Of a stretch of DNA of 14,288 nucleotides, positions 5,370-13,122 are shown piece after piece. Position 1 is the stretch's first letter; the number at the start of each line of letters is the position of its first letter. Location: the NCBI GenBank assembly GCA_025356735.1, contig JANXRT010000201.1, positions 1-14,288 on the forward strand, read 5' to 3'. Origin of the DNA: Acetobacteraceae bacterium (GTDB lineage Bacteria; Pseudomonadota; Alphaproteobacteria; Acetobacterales; Acetobacteraceae). The notes beneath the pieces are model-generated. The model did not search any database. It was not told the origin of the DNA and saw only the letters and a program-made list of their open reading frames with translations. The position numbers were made by a program, and so were the translations under genes.

Positions 5370-7641
5370 TAGCCCGCCTTGGCGTCCATCGCCGCGCGCA
5401 GCTTCGGCGGCGACATCGGTAGATGCGGCATGCGGATGCCGATGGCGCCGCGGATGGCGTTGGCAACGGCGGCCATGGGGGGCACGATGGGCACCTCGCC
5501 GACGCCCTTGGCGCCGAACGGATGGCGCGGATTCGGCACCTCGATCATCACCGCCTCGATCATCGGCATGTCGGAGGCGACCGGCACGCGGTAGTCGAGG
5601 AAGCCGGCATTATCAAGCTTGCCCTGCTTGTCGTAGATGTATTCCTCGTTCAGCGCCCAGCCGATGCCCTGCGCGGCGCCGCCTTGAATCTGGCCCTCGA
5701 CATAGCTCGGGTGGATGGCGCGGCCGACATCCTGGATCGCGGTGTAGCGCAGCACCGTGGTGTGGCCGGTTTCGGGATCGACCTCCACGTCGCAGATGTG
5801 GGTGGCGAAGCCGGGTCCGGCGCCCTGGGCGTTGACAGAGACCTCGGCGATGATCGGGCCGCCAGTCTTGGCGGCCTTCAGCGCGATCGCGGCCAGCGGC
5901 ATCGGATCGAAGCCGCCGGCGTTGGCACCAGCCGGCACCGCCTCGCCGTCCTTCCAATCGACCGCCTCGACGGGGATTTCCCAGATCATCGCGGCGCGCT
6001 TCTTGAGGTCATCGCGCACCCGTTCGGCGGCCTGGGTCACCGCCATGCCGGTGGCGAAGGTCACGCGCGATCCGCCGGTCAGGTGGGTGAAGCCGATGGT
6101 CGCGGTGTCGCCGATCACCGGGCGGACCTTTTCCACCGGGATGCCGAGCACCTCGGCCGCCATCATCGCCATCGAGGCACGCGAGCCGCCGATGTCCGGG
6201 CTGCCGGTGACGATCGAGACGCTGCCGTCCTCGTTGACGTGCACGGCGCCGGTCGACTCGCCGCCGATGTTGAACCAGAAGCCGGAGGCGACGCCGCGGC
6301 CCTGGTTGGGGCCGAGCGGTGCTGTGTAGTGCGGGTGGTTCTTGGCGGCTTCCAGCGTTTGGGTGTAGCCGATGTTCTGGAAGGTGACGCCGTAGGCGGT
6401 CTTGGTGCCATCCTTGGCCGCGTTCTTCTCCCGCAGCGCGATCGGGTCCATGCCGAGCTTCAGCGCCAGCTCGTCCATGGCACTTTCGGTGGCGAAGGTC
6501 GAGATCGGCGCGCCGGGTGCCCGGTAGGCCGCGACCTTCGGACGGTTGGAAACGACATCGTAGCCGGTGATGGTGACGTTCTTCAGGTCATACATCGCGA
6601 AGCACGTCATGCAGCCCGGCTGCACCGGCGAACCCGGGAACGCGCCGGCCTGGAACTTCAGCACGGCGGTCGCCGCGGTGATGGTGCCGTCCTTCTTCGC
6701 ACCCAGCTTGACCGCGATGGTGCCGCCGGAGGTCGGCCCGGTGGAGCGGAACACATCTTCGCGCGTCATTACCATCTTGACCGGCCGGCCGGTCTGCTTG
6801 GACAGCGCCATGGCAATCGGTTCGAGGTAAACAACCGTCTTGCCGCCGAAGCCGCCGCCGATTTCCGACGGCATGGCGCGGATATCGGACAGCTCCATTC
6901 CGAGCAGCTTGGCGCAGTAGGCGCGGACCATGAAGTGGCCCTGGCTGGAGCTGTAGATCAGCGACTGCCCGTCGGAGCCGACGGTGACGACGCAGGCATG
7001 GGGTTCGATGTAGGCCTGATGGACCGCCTGGGTTGTGTAATAGCCCTCGACCACCACATCGGCCTCGGCGAAGCCGGCATCGACGTCGCCGAGCTTGAAC
7101 GCGACGCGCTTGGCGATGTTGGAGGCGGTGGTCGCCTTCGGCTCGACACCGGCGGTGAACAGGTCGTCATGCAGGATCGGCGCGCCGGGCAGCATCGCGT
7201 CCTCGACGTCGATCACGAACGGCAGGATTTCGTATTTGACTTCGATCAGCTCCAGCGCCGCATCGGCGATGGCGGAGGAAGTTGCGGCAACCGCGGCCAC
7301 GGCGTGGCGTGATACAGCACCTTGTCGCGGGCCATGACATTTCGAGAAAGGTCACGGAAGTTCATCGGCCCCTCGCCGACGAACGCCTCTTCCGAGGCGA
7401 TCTCGGGGAAGTCGGCGGCGGTCACGACGCCCTTCACGCCGGTCAAGGCGCGCGCCTTGCTGGTGTCGATCGAAACGATCCGGGCGTGGGCGTGCGGGCT
7501 GCGCAGCAGCTTGCCGGTCAGCATCCCGGGCAGCCCGAAATCGGCGCCGAACACCGCGCGGCCAGTCACCTTGTCGGCGCCATCAGGGCGGACCGGGCGG
7601 GTGCCGACGACCTTCAGCTCGGCCTTGTTGAGGTAGCTCAT
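5369..7641 (-). pseudogene. Xanthine dehydrogenase-family molybdopterin-binding (large) subunit, disrupted by a one-base deletion
   Basis: This is the catalytic subunit of a three-subunit molybdenum hydroxylase (CoxL/XdhB-like), which hydroxylates a carbon centre with water-derived oxygen. The N-terminal frame starts at ATG 7641 (MSYLNK) and reads 111 good residues to ARDKVLYH (7309), then enters nonsense and stops at 7246. The remaining homology continues one frame over as HAVAAVAAT from 7306. CACGCCAC where CACGGCCAC is expected implies one lost G. With the base restored the protein would be about 757 residues, normal for the family. Later motifs are intact: GGGFGGK, AYRAPGAP near the cofactor, and GVGE with the proposed catalytic glutamate. 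The gene overlaps the [2Fe-2S] gene by ATGA and the MoaD-like gene by one base. Either the gene is recently inactivated or this is a sequence error; the substrate is unknown. Confidence 0.88.
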
Positions 7642-8120
7642 GCTGTAACTCCACGCATTTCGGCGGCGGCGTCCATCACCGCGCGGATGATCTTGTCGTA
7701 GCCGGTGCACCGGCAGAGGTTGCCGGCCAGCCAGTAGCGGGCCTCGGTCTCGGTCGGGTTGGGATGGCGATCGAGCAGCGCCTTGGTGGCGACGATCAGC
7801 CCCGGGGTGCAGTAGCCGCATTGCAGCGCCGCATGTTCCAGGAACTTGCGCTGCACGGGATGCAGCTCGTCGCCGTTGGCGACGCCCTCGATGGTGATGA
7901 TCTCATGGCCCTCGGCCTCGACCGCCAGCATCAGGCAGGAACACACCAGCCGGCCATCGACGATGATGCTGCAGGCGCCGCAGTCGCCCGAGCCGCAGCC
8001 CTCCTTCGATCCGGTCAGGTGCATCTCGTCGCGCAGCGCGTCGAGCAGGCTCATGAACGGCTCGGCCAGGAATTCGGCCGGCTCGCCGTTGATCGTGGTG
8101 GTGACGTGTTGCTTGCTCAA
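7638..8120 (-). CDS. Xanthine dehydrogenase-family [2Fe-2S] (small) subunit
   Basis: The electron-transfer subunit of a molybdenum hydroxylase carries two [2Fe-2S] clusters between the molybdenum site and FAD. The 160-residue protein has an N-terminal plant-ferredoxin-type cluster motif with Cys42, Cys47, Cys50 and Cys62 (GCGSGDCGAC...CSC). A C-terminal four-helix domain holds the second cluster with Cys101, Cys104 (CGYCTPG), Cys136 and Cys138 (CRCTGY). Length and motif spacing match CoxS-type subunits. The start is TTG at 8120, the only start codon that gives the family N-terminus (SKQHVTTTINGEPAEF); it overlaps the FAD-subunit stop in TTGA. Its own stop overlaps the large-subunit start in ATGA. 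Both overlaps point to coupled translation. Confidence 0.93.
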   Translation of the reverse strand: MSKQHVTTTINGEPAEFLAEPFMSLLDALRDEMHLTGSKEGCGSGDCGACSIIVDGRLVCSCLMLAVEAEGHEIITIEGVANGDELHPVQRKFLEHAALQCGYCTPGLIVATKALLDRHPNPTETEARYWLAGNLCRCTGYDKIIRAVMDAAAEMRGVTA

Positions 8121-9001
8121 TGCTTTGTTCCCGCTGCTTGTCCAAGGGCGCGCTGCACGGCGATCGCCGCCGCCCGGCGGGCCAGAACCCCCGCCACCTT
8201 GATCCGAAAATCGATCGTTCCGCGCTTGTCGTCGATCGGGTTGCACACGGCGCGCGCCGCCGCATCCAGCTTGGCCAGCGCCGCGTCGTCCAGCTTCGAG
8301 CCGATGATCGCGTTGGCGCCGTCCACCACCAGCAGCTGCGTCGGCGCTACGGCGCCCAGCGACACCCGCGCGTGGGTGATCACGCCGGCCGCATCCAGGG
8401 TCACGTTGACCGCGGCGCCGACCACGGCAATGTCCATCTCGGTGCGCGGGATGAACCGCAGGTAGGCGCCCGACGAGCGCGCCGCCGGTTTCGGCAGCTT
8501 GAATTCCAGGATGAACTCGCCACGCGCCAACGACGTGCGGCCCGGGCCGATGACAATCTGCTCGACCGGTACGGCACGCTGGCCGTTCGGCCCGACCACG
8601 ATGGCGATGGCGCCTGCCGTGATCATCGCCGGCACGCTGTCGGCCGCCGGCGAGGCGTTGCACAGGTTGCCGGCCAGCGAGGCACGGCCCTGCACCTGGG
8701 TCGAGCCGATCAGGTTGGCCGCCTCGACGATGCCAGGGTATGCAGCGGCCAGCCCGGCATGCTCGCCGATCACGGCGCCGGGCGTCGCGGCGCCGATCAC
8801 GAAGCCGGCCTCGGTCTCGATGATGCCGAGTATGCCGGGAATCTTCTTGGTATCCATGATGATGTCGGGCTTGACCCGGCCGGAGCGCAGCTGAACCAGC
8901 AGATCGGTTCCGCCGGAAAGGATCTTGGTCAGGCCGGTAGCGCCGGTTAGCAGCGCCACGGCCTCGTTGACGGTGGTGGGTGAGGCGTAACTCAGGCTCA
9001 T
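8117..9001 (-). CDS. Xanthine dehydrogenase-family FAD-binding (medium) subunit
   Basis: This flavoprotein subunit takes electrons from the [2Fe-2S] subunit and passes them to an acceptor. The 294-residue protein shows the two family FAD motifs, ILSGGTDLL (27-35, pyrophosphate binding) and ASLAGNLCNASPAADSVPA (107-125), followed by the CO-dehydrogenase flavoprotein C-terminal domain with RTEMDIAVVGAAV. No inserted 4Fe-4S loop is visible, unlike 4-hydroxybenzoyl-CoA reductase beta subunits. The ATG at 9001 is preceded by AGGAG at six bases and gives the usual N-terminus (MSLSYASPTTVNEAVALL). It is the first hydroxylase gene, 102 bp downstream of the hydrolase gene on the same strand; this gap has a short CCGGG-N5-CCCGG stem (9028-9042) and no convincing promoter. 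Confidence 0.94.
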   Translation of the reverse strand: MSLSYASPTTVNEAVALLTGATGLTKILSGGTDLLVQLRSGRVKPDIIMDTKKIPGILGIIETEAGFVIGAATPGAVIGEHAGLAAAYPGIVEAANLIGSTQVQGRASLAGNLCNASPAADSVPAMITAGAIAIVVGPNGQRAVPVEQIVIGPGRTSLARGEFILEFKLPKPAARSSGAYLRFIPRTEMDIAVVGAAVNVTLDAAGVITHARVSLGAVAPTQLLVVDGANAIIGSKLDDAALAKLDAAARAVCNPIDDKRGTIDFRIKVAGVLARRAAAIAVQRALGQAAGTKH

Positions 9002-9103
9002 GTTCGCTCCTGCTTGGGCGCGCCAATCCGGGTGGTTCCCGGGTGCCGCCAAAATGATACCCGACGGTAGCCTGTCGCGCCGCCTTGGTCGAGAGGCCGC
9101 GTT

Positions 9104-9886
9104 TCAGCCAGCGCGGGAGAAAAAGGCGTCCAGCACCGCAACGAAGCCTTCCGGATCGTCGGCGTGCACCCAATGCCCCGAATTCTTGATCGTGACAAAC
9201 CGGGCGCGCGGAAAGATGTCCGTGATGATAGTGCGATGCTCGGCCCGGATGTAGCCCGACCGCTCACCGGCAATGAACAGGGTCGGCCCGGCATAGCGCG
9301 CCATCAACACCGGCCAGCTCTCGATATCGGGCAGCCCGGCGGCGATCTCGGCCAAACCGATCCGCCAGTGCGGCGGGTCGCCAAGCGCCAGGTTCTGCAA
9401 CAGGACCAGGTTCTGCAACAGGAACTGCCGCATCGCCGGGTCGGCGACGGCTGGCGCCAACGCCGCGTCCGCCGCCGCGCGGGTCAGGTCCGGGCGCAAC
9501 TCCATCGCCGCCATCGCCGCCGCGTAGCCTTCGAAGGCCGACGCATAAGCCACGGGCGCGATGTCGACCACCACCAGCCGCGCGACGGCCGCGGGAAAAT
9601 CCAGCGCCAGCCGCATCGCGACCTTGCCGCCCATCGAGTGCCCGACCACCAGCGCCGGGCCTGCAGCGCGCGCGGAAAGACTTTCAGCAACGTCCGCCGC
9701 CATGTCGGAATATGTCATTCCCTCGCCATGCGGGCTGGCACCATGATTGCGGAGGTCGAAAGCAATCACCCGGAATTTCGCCGCCAATCGCCGTTGCACC
9801 GTGCCGAAGTTCCGCGCCTGGCCGAACAATCCGTGCAGCAGCACCAGGGCCGGCCCCTCCCCCACCTCGACCCCATGTAGGATCAC
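9104..9886 (-). CDS. Alpha/beta-fold hydrolase (YbfF-like esterase)
   Basis: A cytoplasmic serine hydrolase of 260 residues. The oxyanion motif LLHGLFGQARNF is at 16-27, the nucleophile elbow GHSMGG holds Ser84, and SGHWVHADDP holds His238. Asp108 in VVVDIAPVAY matches the position used as catalytic acid in E. coli YbfF, which supports a YbfF-type thioesterase/esterase over other hydrolases; the natural substrate is unknown. An 18-bp perfect tandem duplication (9388-9423) repeats six residues (LLQNLV then LLQNLA) in the cap region without breaking the frame. The start is GTG at 9886, overlapping the EamA stop in GTGA, so the two are translationally coupled. Together with the hydroxylase genes it may process esters or thioesters of the same substrate, which is inference from position. 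Confidence 0.9.
   Translation of the reverse strand: MILHGVEVGEGPALVLLHGLFGQARNFGTVQRRLAAKFRVIAFDLRNHGASPHGEGMTYSDMAADVAESLSARAAGPALVVGHSMGGKVAMRLALDFPAAVARLVVVDIAPVAYASAFEGYAAAMAAMELRPDLTRAAADAALAPAVADPAMRQFLLQNLVLLQNLALGDPPHWRIGLAEIAAGLPDIESWPVLMARYAGPTLFIAGERSGYIRAEHRTIITDIFPRARFVTIKNSGHWVHADDPEGFVAVLDAFFSRAG
9388..9423. repeat. Perfect 18-bp tandem duplication inside the hydrolase gene
   Basis: CCAGGTTCTGCAACAGGA occurs twice head to tail (9388-9405 and 9406-9423) with no mismatch. It inserts six residues in frame. Perfect identity suggests a recent slippage event. Confidence 0.95.
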
Positions 9887-10818
9887 GCGATGCGCCGCCG
9901 GAATACGCCCGATGGCACGATCGCGAACGCCACACCGGCTAGGATCAGGGCCGAGCCGAGCAGCAGGTCGGGCGTGAATGGCTCACCGAGGAACAGGTTG
10001 GACAGCACCAGCCCCGCTGCCGGCGTCGCCAGGAACCCGACCGACGATACCACCGCCGGAAGCTTCGCCGTCGCCTCCAGCACGCACCAGGTGCCGACCG
10101 GCCCGGCGATCAGTCCGATATAGGCCAGCGCCAGCCATCCGGACGGATGCGGCCCAAACGTGCCGTGCGGCGCGAACGCCAGCGCCACGGGTATCAGGAT
10201 CGCCGAGCCAAGCAGGAAACATCCGGGCAGAAGCTCGAACATCGACAGGCGCGGCGGTGCCGCGCGGGTGACCAGAATCGCCACCGACCAGGCGAGCCCG
10301 GCACCCAACAGCATCGCATGGCCGACCAGAATCCGCGGGTCGGACCAGTCGATCGCCCACGGCCCGGTCAGTACCGCGACCCCCAGCAACCCGATTCCTG
10401 CCGCCAGCCAGCGTCGCGTCGGCATCCGCTCCCGCAGGAAGATCAGCGACAGCGGCACCACGAAGATCGTCGTCGTGTTGGCTAGGATCGCGGTCCGCCC
10501 GGCCGGCACCCACGCCACGGCCAGGTGCGCCAGTACGAAGAACAGCGCCAGCTGCAACGCGCCGACCGCCGCCATCGTCGAAAAGTCGCGCCGTCCCGGC
10601 AGCCGCAGCCGCCTCATCGCCGCGACAACACAAGTCACCGCCACGAACGACAGCACGCCGCGGCCGGCGGCAAACCACAGCGGCGTGGCACCCTGCGACA
10701 ACGCATATTTGGCCGCCGGCCAGGCGCTGCTCAGCAACAGCACGGACAAGCCGAGCTGGAGCAAGCCGGCTCGGCTGATGCCTGGCTCGGGCTTTTGCGC
10801 GGTGATGGTTGTTTCCAT
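9883..10818 (-). CDS. EamA/DMT-superfamily permease
   Basis: An inner-membrane transporter of the drug/metabolite superfamily; members usually export or take up small metabolites by proton exchange. The 311-residue protein has about ten hydrophobic helices arranged as two EamA repeats. The first repeat includes WPAAKYALSQGATPLWFAAGR and ends near LIFLRERMP; the second ends near LVLSNLFLGEPFTPDLLLGSALILAGV. The NLFLGEP element at the end of the second repeat is typical. I chose the ATG at 10818 (METTITAQ); an in-frame ATG at 10884 would add 22 residues encoded by the palindromic intergenic element and is unlikely. The gene heads the minus-strand block leading to the hydrolase and hydroxylase genes, so its cargo may be a substrate or product of that pathway, but this is not shown by sequence. 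Confidence 0.88.
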   Translation of the reverse strand: METTITAQKPEPGISRAGLLQLGLSVLLLSSAWPAAKYALSQGATPLWFAAGRGVLSFVAVTCVVAAMRRLRLPGRRDFSTMAAVGALQLALFFVLAHLAVAWVPAGRTAILANTTTIFVVPLSLIFLRERMPTRRWLAAGIGLLGVAVLTGPWAIDWSDPRILVGHAMLLGAGLAWSVAILVTRAAPPRLSMFELLPGCFLLGSAILIPVALAFAPHGTFGPHPSGWLALAYIGLIAGPVGTWCVLEATAKLPAVVSSVGFLATPAAGLVLSNLFLGEPFTPDLLLGSALILAGVAFAIVPSGVFRRRIA

Positions 10819-10838
10819 AGCCTCGAAGGAAGTGAAGG

Positions 10839-10903
10839 CCAGGCTCTGCCCTGGACCCGCTAAAGGCATGCCTTTAGAAACCATCCGTCAAGAAAGTCCA
10901 GGG
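10839..10903. repeat. Compound palindromic element between divergent EamA and binding-protein genes
   Basis: Three nested symmetries are present: CCAGG-N6-CCTGG (10839-10854), inverted arms CCCTGGAC (10849-10856) and GTCCAGGG (10896-10903), and between them a perfect 18-bp palindrome CTAAAGGCATGCCTTTAG (10860-10877). The core GGCTCTGC (10842-10849) is shared with the element at 5025. It probably belongs to a dispersed intergenic repeat family; it fills nearly all of the 95-bp region between the two start codons, so promoters for one or both genes may lie in it. Confidence 0.6.
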
Positions 10904-10913
10904 TAGGCATTCC

Positions 10914-12038
10914 ATGCGCTCGGTCATCCTCCTGCTAAGCCTTCTCGTAAGCTTCGCGGCGCTCGCGGCCGAACCGGTCAAGATCGGCATCACCACCATC
11001 CTCAGCGGGCCGACCGCCGACCGGGGCCAGTCCGAGCAGTACGGCGCCCAGCTGGCGGCGGACCGCATCAACCAGGCCGGCGGCGTGCTCGGCCGGCCGA
11101 TCGAGCTGTTCTATGCCGACAACGCCTGCAAACCCGACATCGGCGTCCCCGCCACCCGCCGGCTGATCGAGCAGGTGCACGTCCCGGTCATCATCGGCGC
11201 GCTATGCACCCCGGTCACCCATGCGATCCTGCCGGTGATCGCCGAGGCCAAGATACCGCTGGTGATCGCGACCTCCGCCGGGCAGGACTTCGTCGATGCC
11301 TCCGGCGTCGGCGGCAACGACTATGCCTTCAAGACCATCCCGTCCGAGCTCGACATCAGCCGTGGCCTGGTCCGCTGGCTGGTGTCGCAGAACGTCAAAT
11401 CAGTCGCGATCGTCGCCGATGCCGGCGGCTTCTTCGCGACCAATGCCAAGGCCTTCGCCGCCGCGGCGGCAAAGGCCAACATCCAGGTCACCCGCCAGGA
11501 AACCATAGAACCGGGACACGCCGATCTCGCGGCGCTGCTCGACACGCTGAACGCCGGGGCACCGGACCGGTTGGTAACGTTCCTCGGCCCCTCCACGGCA
11601 GGACTGTTCCGCGCCTACGAGGCCGGCGGCTGGAAAATTCCGGTGACCGGCCGCCTCGATCCAGCCAGCGCGCTCGCCGCCGTCTCGCCGGGGTTTCGCG
11701 AGGCTGGCGGCCTTGCCAACCTGACCTCCGTCACCGTGTTCACCCCCGCGCTTGACACTCCGGGGGTCGCGGATTTCGTCGCCGCCTACAGTGCCCGCTA
11801 TGGCCTGACGCCGACGCAACGCTCGTTCTTCGTCTACGAGGCGACCTACCTGGTGGCTGACGCCATCCGCCGCGCCGGGTCCGACCAGCCGGCTGCCATC
11901 CATGCGGCGCTGAAAACCACCACGATGCCCTCGCGGCTCGGCGGCACCTACGCGCCCGACGACCACAACCATGCCCACACACCGCTGCAGATCGTCGGAC
12001 TGCGTGACGGTCGGCCCGCGGTTATTGCCGTCGAGTAG
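10914..12038 (+). CDS. Branched-chain amino acid-type ABC transporter substrate-binding protein
   Basis: A periplasmic type-1 solute-binding protein (LivJ/LivK family) of 374 residues. It begins with a Sec signal peptide: MR, a hydrophobic core VILLLSLLVSFAALA, and cleavage near Ala18-Ala19. The mature part starts AEPVKIGITTILSGPTADRG, the standard first strand and ligand loop of the family, followed by AAQLAADRINQAGGVLGRPIE, typical of the fold. Ligands are usually branched-chain amino acids, amides, short-chain fatty acids or aromatic acids; which one is not evident. No permease or ATPase gene lies beside it, so it must work with components encoded elsewhere or act as an orphan. It is divergent from the EamA gene and convergent with the oxidoreductase gene, leaving six bases between the stops and no terminator. 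Confidence 0.9.
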   Translation: MRSVILLLSLLVSFAALAAEPVKIGITTILSGPTADRGQSEQYGAQLAADRINQAGGVLGRPIELFYADNACKPDIGVPATRRLIEQVHVPVIIGALCTPVTHAILPVIAEAKIPLVIATSAGQDFVDASGVGGNDYAFKTIPSELDISRGLVRWLVSQNVKSVAIVADAGGFFATNAKAFAAAAAKANIQVTRQETIEPGHADLAALLDTLNAGAPDRLVTFLGPSTAGLFRAYEAGGWKIPVTGRLDPASALAAVSPGFREAGGLANLTSVTVFTPALDTPGVADFVAAYSARYGLTPTQRSFFVYEATYLVADAIRRAGSDQPAAIHAALKTTTMPSRLGGTYAPDDHNHAHTPLQIVGLRDGRPAVIAVE

Positions 12039-12044
12039 CCAGCC

Positions 12045-13049
12045 TCAGTCGGACACGCGCAGCATGATCTTGCCGATATGCGCGCTGCTTTCCATCATCG
12101 CGTGCGCCCGGGCCGCCTCGGCCAGCGGGAAGGTTGCATGGATCACCGGCCCCGCGCGGCCGGCATCCAGCATCGGCCACACGGTGGCCCGCAATTCGGC
12201 CGCGATCTCGCCCTTCTGCGCCGTTGTCCGTGGCCGCATGGTCGAGCCGGTGAACACCAGCCGCTTCACCATGATCGGCAACAAATCGAGGCTTTCGACT
12301 TTCGAACCCTCCAGGAACGCGATCTGCACCAGCCGCCCATCCATCGCCAGCGATTTCAGGTTTCTCGAAGTGTAGGGCGCGCCGACCATGTCGAGCACCA
12401 CATCCACCCCGCGACGCTCGGTGATACGGGAGATCTCGTCGGCGAAATCCGCGGTGCGATAGTTGATCGCCGCGGCGGCGCCGAGCTTCACGCAGGCCTC
12501 GCACTTCGCCTCCGATCCGCCGGTGACATAGACGGTGGCGCCGATTTCGCGCGCCAACTGGATCGCGGTGACGCCGATGCCGCTGCTGCCGCCGTGGATC
12601 AGCACGCTCTCGCCGGCGCGCAGCCGTCCGGCCATGAACAGGTTGGCCCAGACGGTGAAATAGGTTTCCGGCAGCGCGGCCGCGCGGATCGCGTCATAAC
12701 CCGCAGGCCAGGGCAGCGTCTGCGCGGTCGGCGCCGTGCAGTATTCGGCATAGCCGCCGCCATTGGTCAGCGCGCAGACCCGATCGCCAATCGCGAAGCC
12801 ATCTGCCTCCGGCCCCAGGGCGACGACCTCGCCGGACACTTCCAGCCCGATCAGCTTGCTGGCGCCGGGCGGCGGCGGGTAGTGCCCCATGCGCTGCGCG
12901 ATGTCCGGCCGGTTGACCCCGGCCGCCATCACCCGGATCAAGACTTCGTCCGCCTTTGGCTCCGGCAACGGGCTCGTGGCCATCACCAGCACCTCCGGCC
13001 CGCCGGCACCATTGGCGGAAACATGGTTCATGGTCTGCGGTAGGGTCAT
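12045..13049 (-). CDS. NAD(P)H:quinone oxidoreductase-like zinc-independent MDR protein
   Basis: A 334-residue medium-chain dehydrogenase/reductase of the quinone oxidoreductase/PIG3 type, expected to use NADPH to reduce quinones or enones. The N-terminal GroES-like domain has the family opening MNHVSANGAGGPEVL and AGVNRPDIAQRMGHYPPPPG. The Rossmann domain carries VLIHGGSSGIGVTAIQLA (149-166) with the dinucleotide-binding loop GGSSGIG. The structural zinc cysteine cluster of alcohol dehydrogenases is absent. The ATG at 13049 has AGGA six bases upstream; a GTG at 13070 in the same frame has no such site, and an internal ATG (residue 7) would match some shorter homologues. It is convergent with the binding-protein gene. 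Confidence 0.9.
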   Translation of the reverse strand: MTLPQTMNHVSANGAGGPEVLVMATSPLPEPKADEVLIRVMAAGVNRPDIAQRMGHYPPPPGASKLIGLEVSGEVVALGPEADGFAIGDRVCALTNGGGYAEYCTAPTAQTLPWPAGYDAIRAAALPETYFTVWANLFMAGRLRAGESVLIHGGSSGIGVTAIQLAREIGATVYVTGGSEAKCEACVKLGAAAAINYRTADFADEISRITERRGVDVVLDMVGAPYTSRNLKSLAMDGRLVQIAFLEGSKVESLDLLPIMVKRLVFTGSTMRPRTTAQKGEIAAELRATVWPMLDAGRAGPVIHATFPLAEAARAHAMMESSAHIGKIMLRVSD

Positions 13050-13122
13050 GCGCGGTCCTGTCGTTTTCACGTCCCGGCGAAACTCACGCGGCCGGCACGG
13101 GCCGTCAACCGGACACGCCGTT

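Noticed and set aside
5423..7312. A 629-codon plus-strand open frame opposite the molybdopterin subunit
   Set aside because: It is the antisense shadow of a GC-rich gene: extremely rich in His, Arg, Gly and Asp with no family motif, while the minus strand holds clear hydroxylase motifs.
7300..7315. Programmed -1 frameshift joining the two halves of the molybdopterin subunit
   Set aside because: No slippery heptamer or downstream stimulatory hairpin is visible, and family members have one continuous frame; a deletion or sequencing error is simpler.
7638..9173. A single 511-residue protein ending in the [2Fe-2S] subunit
   Set aside because: The upstream part is the out-of-frame shadow of the FAD subunit; the real [2Fe-2S] gene starts at TTG 8120 overlapping the FAD-subunit stop.
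10818..10884. Start of the EamA gene at ATG 10884
   Set aside because: The extra 22 residues are encoded by the palindromic intergenic element and are not membrane-like; the ATG at 10818 gives a normal family N-terminus.
13050..13122. Promoter for the oxidoreductase based on TTGACG at 13103-13108
   Set aside because: The -35 match is good but the hexamer 17 bp downstream (GAGTTT) is a poor -10.
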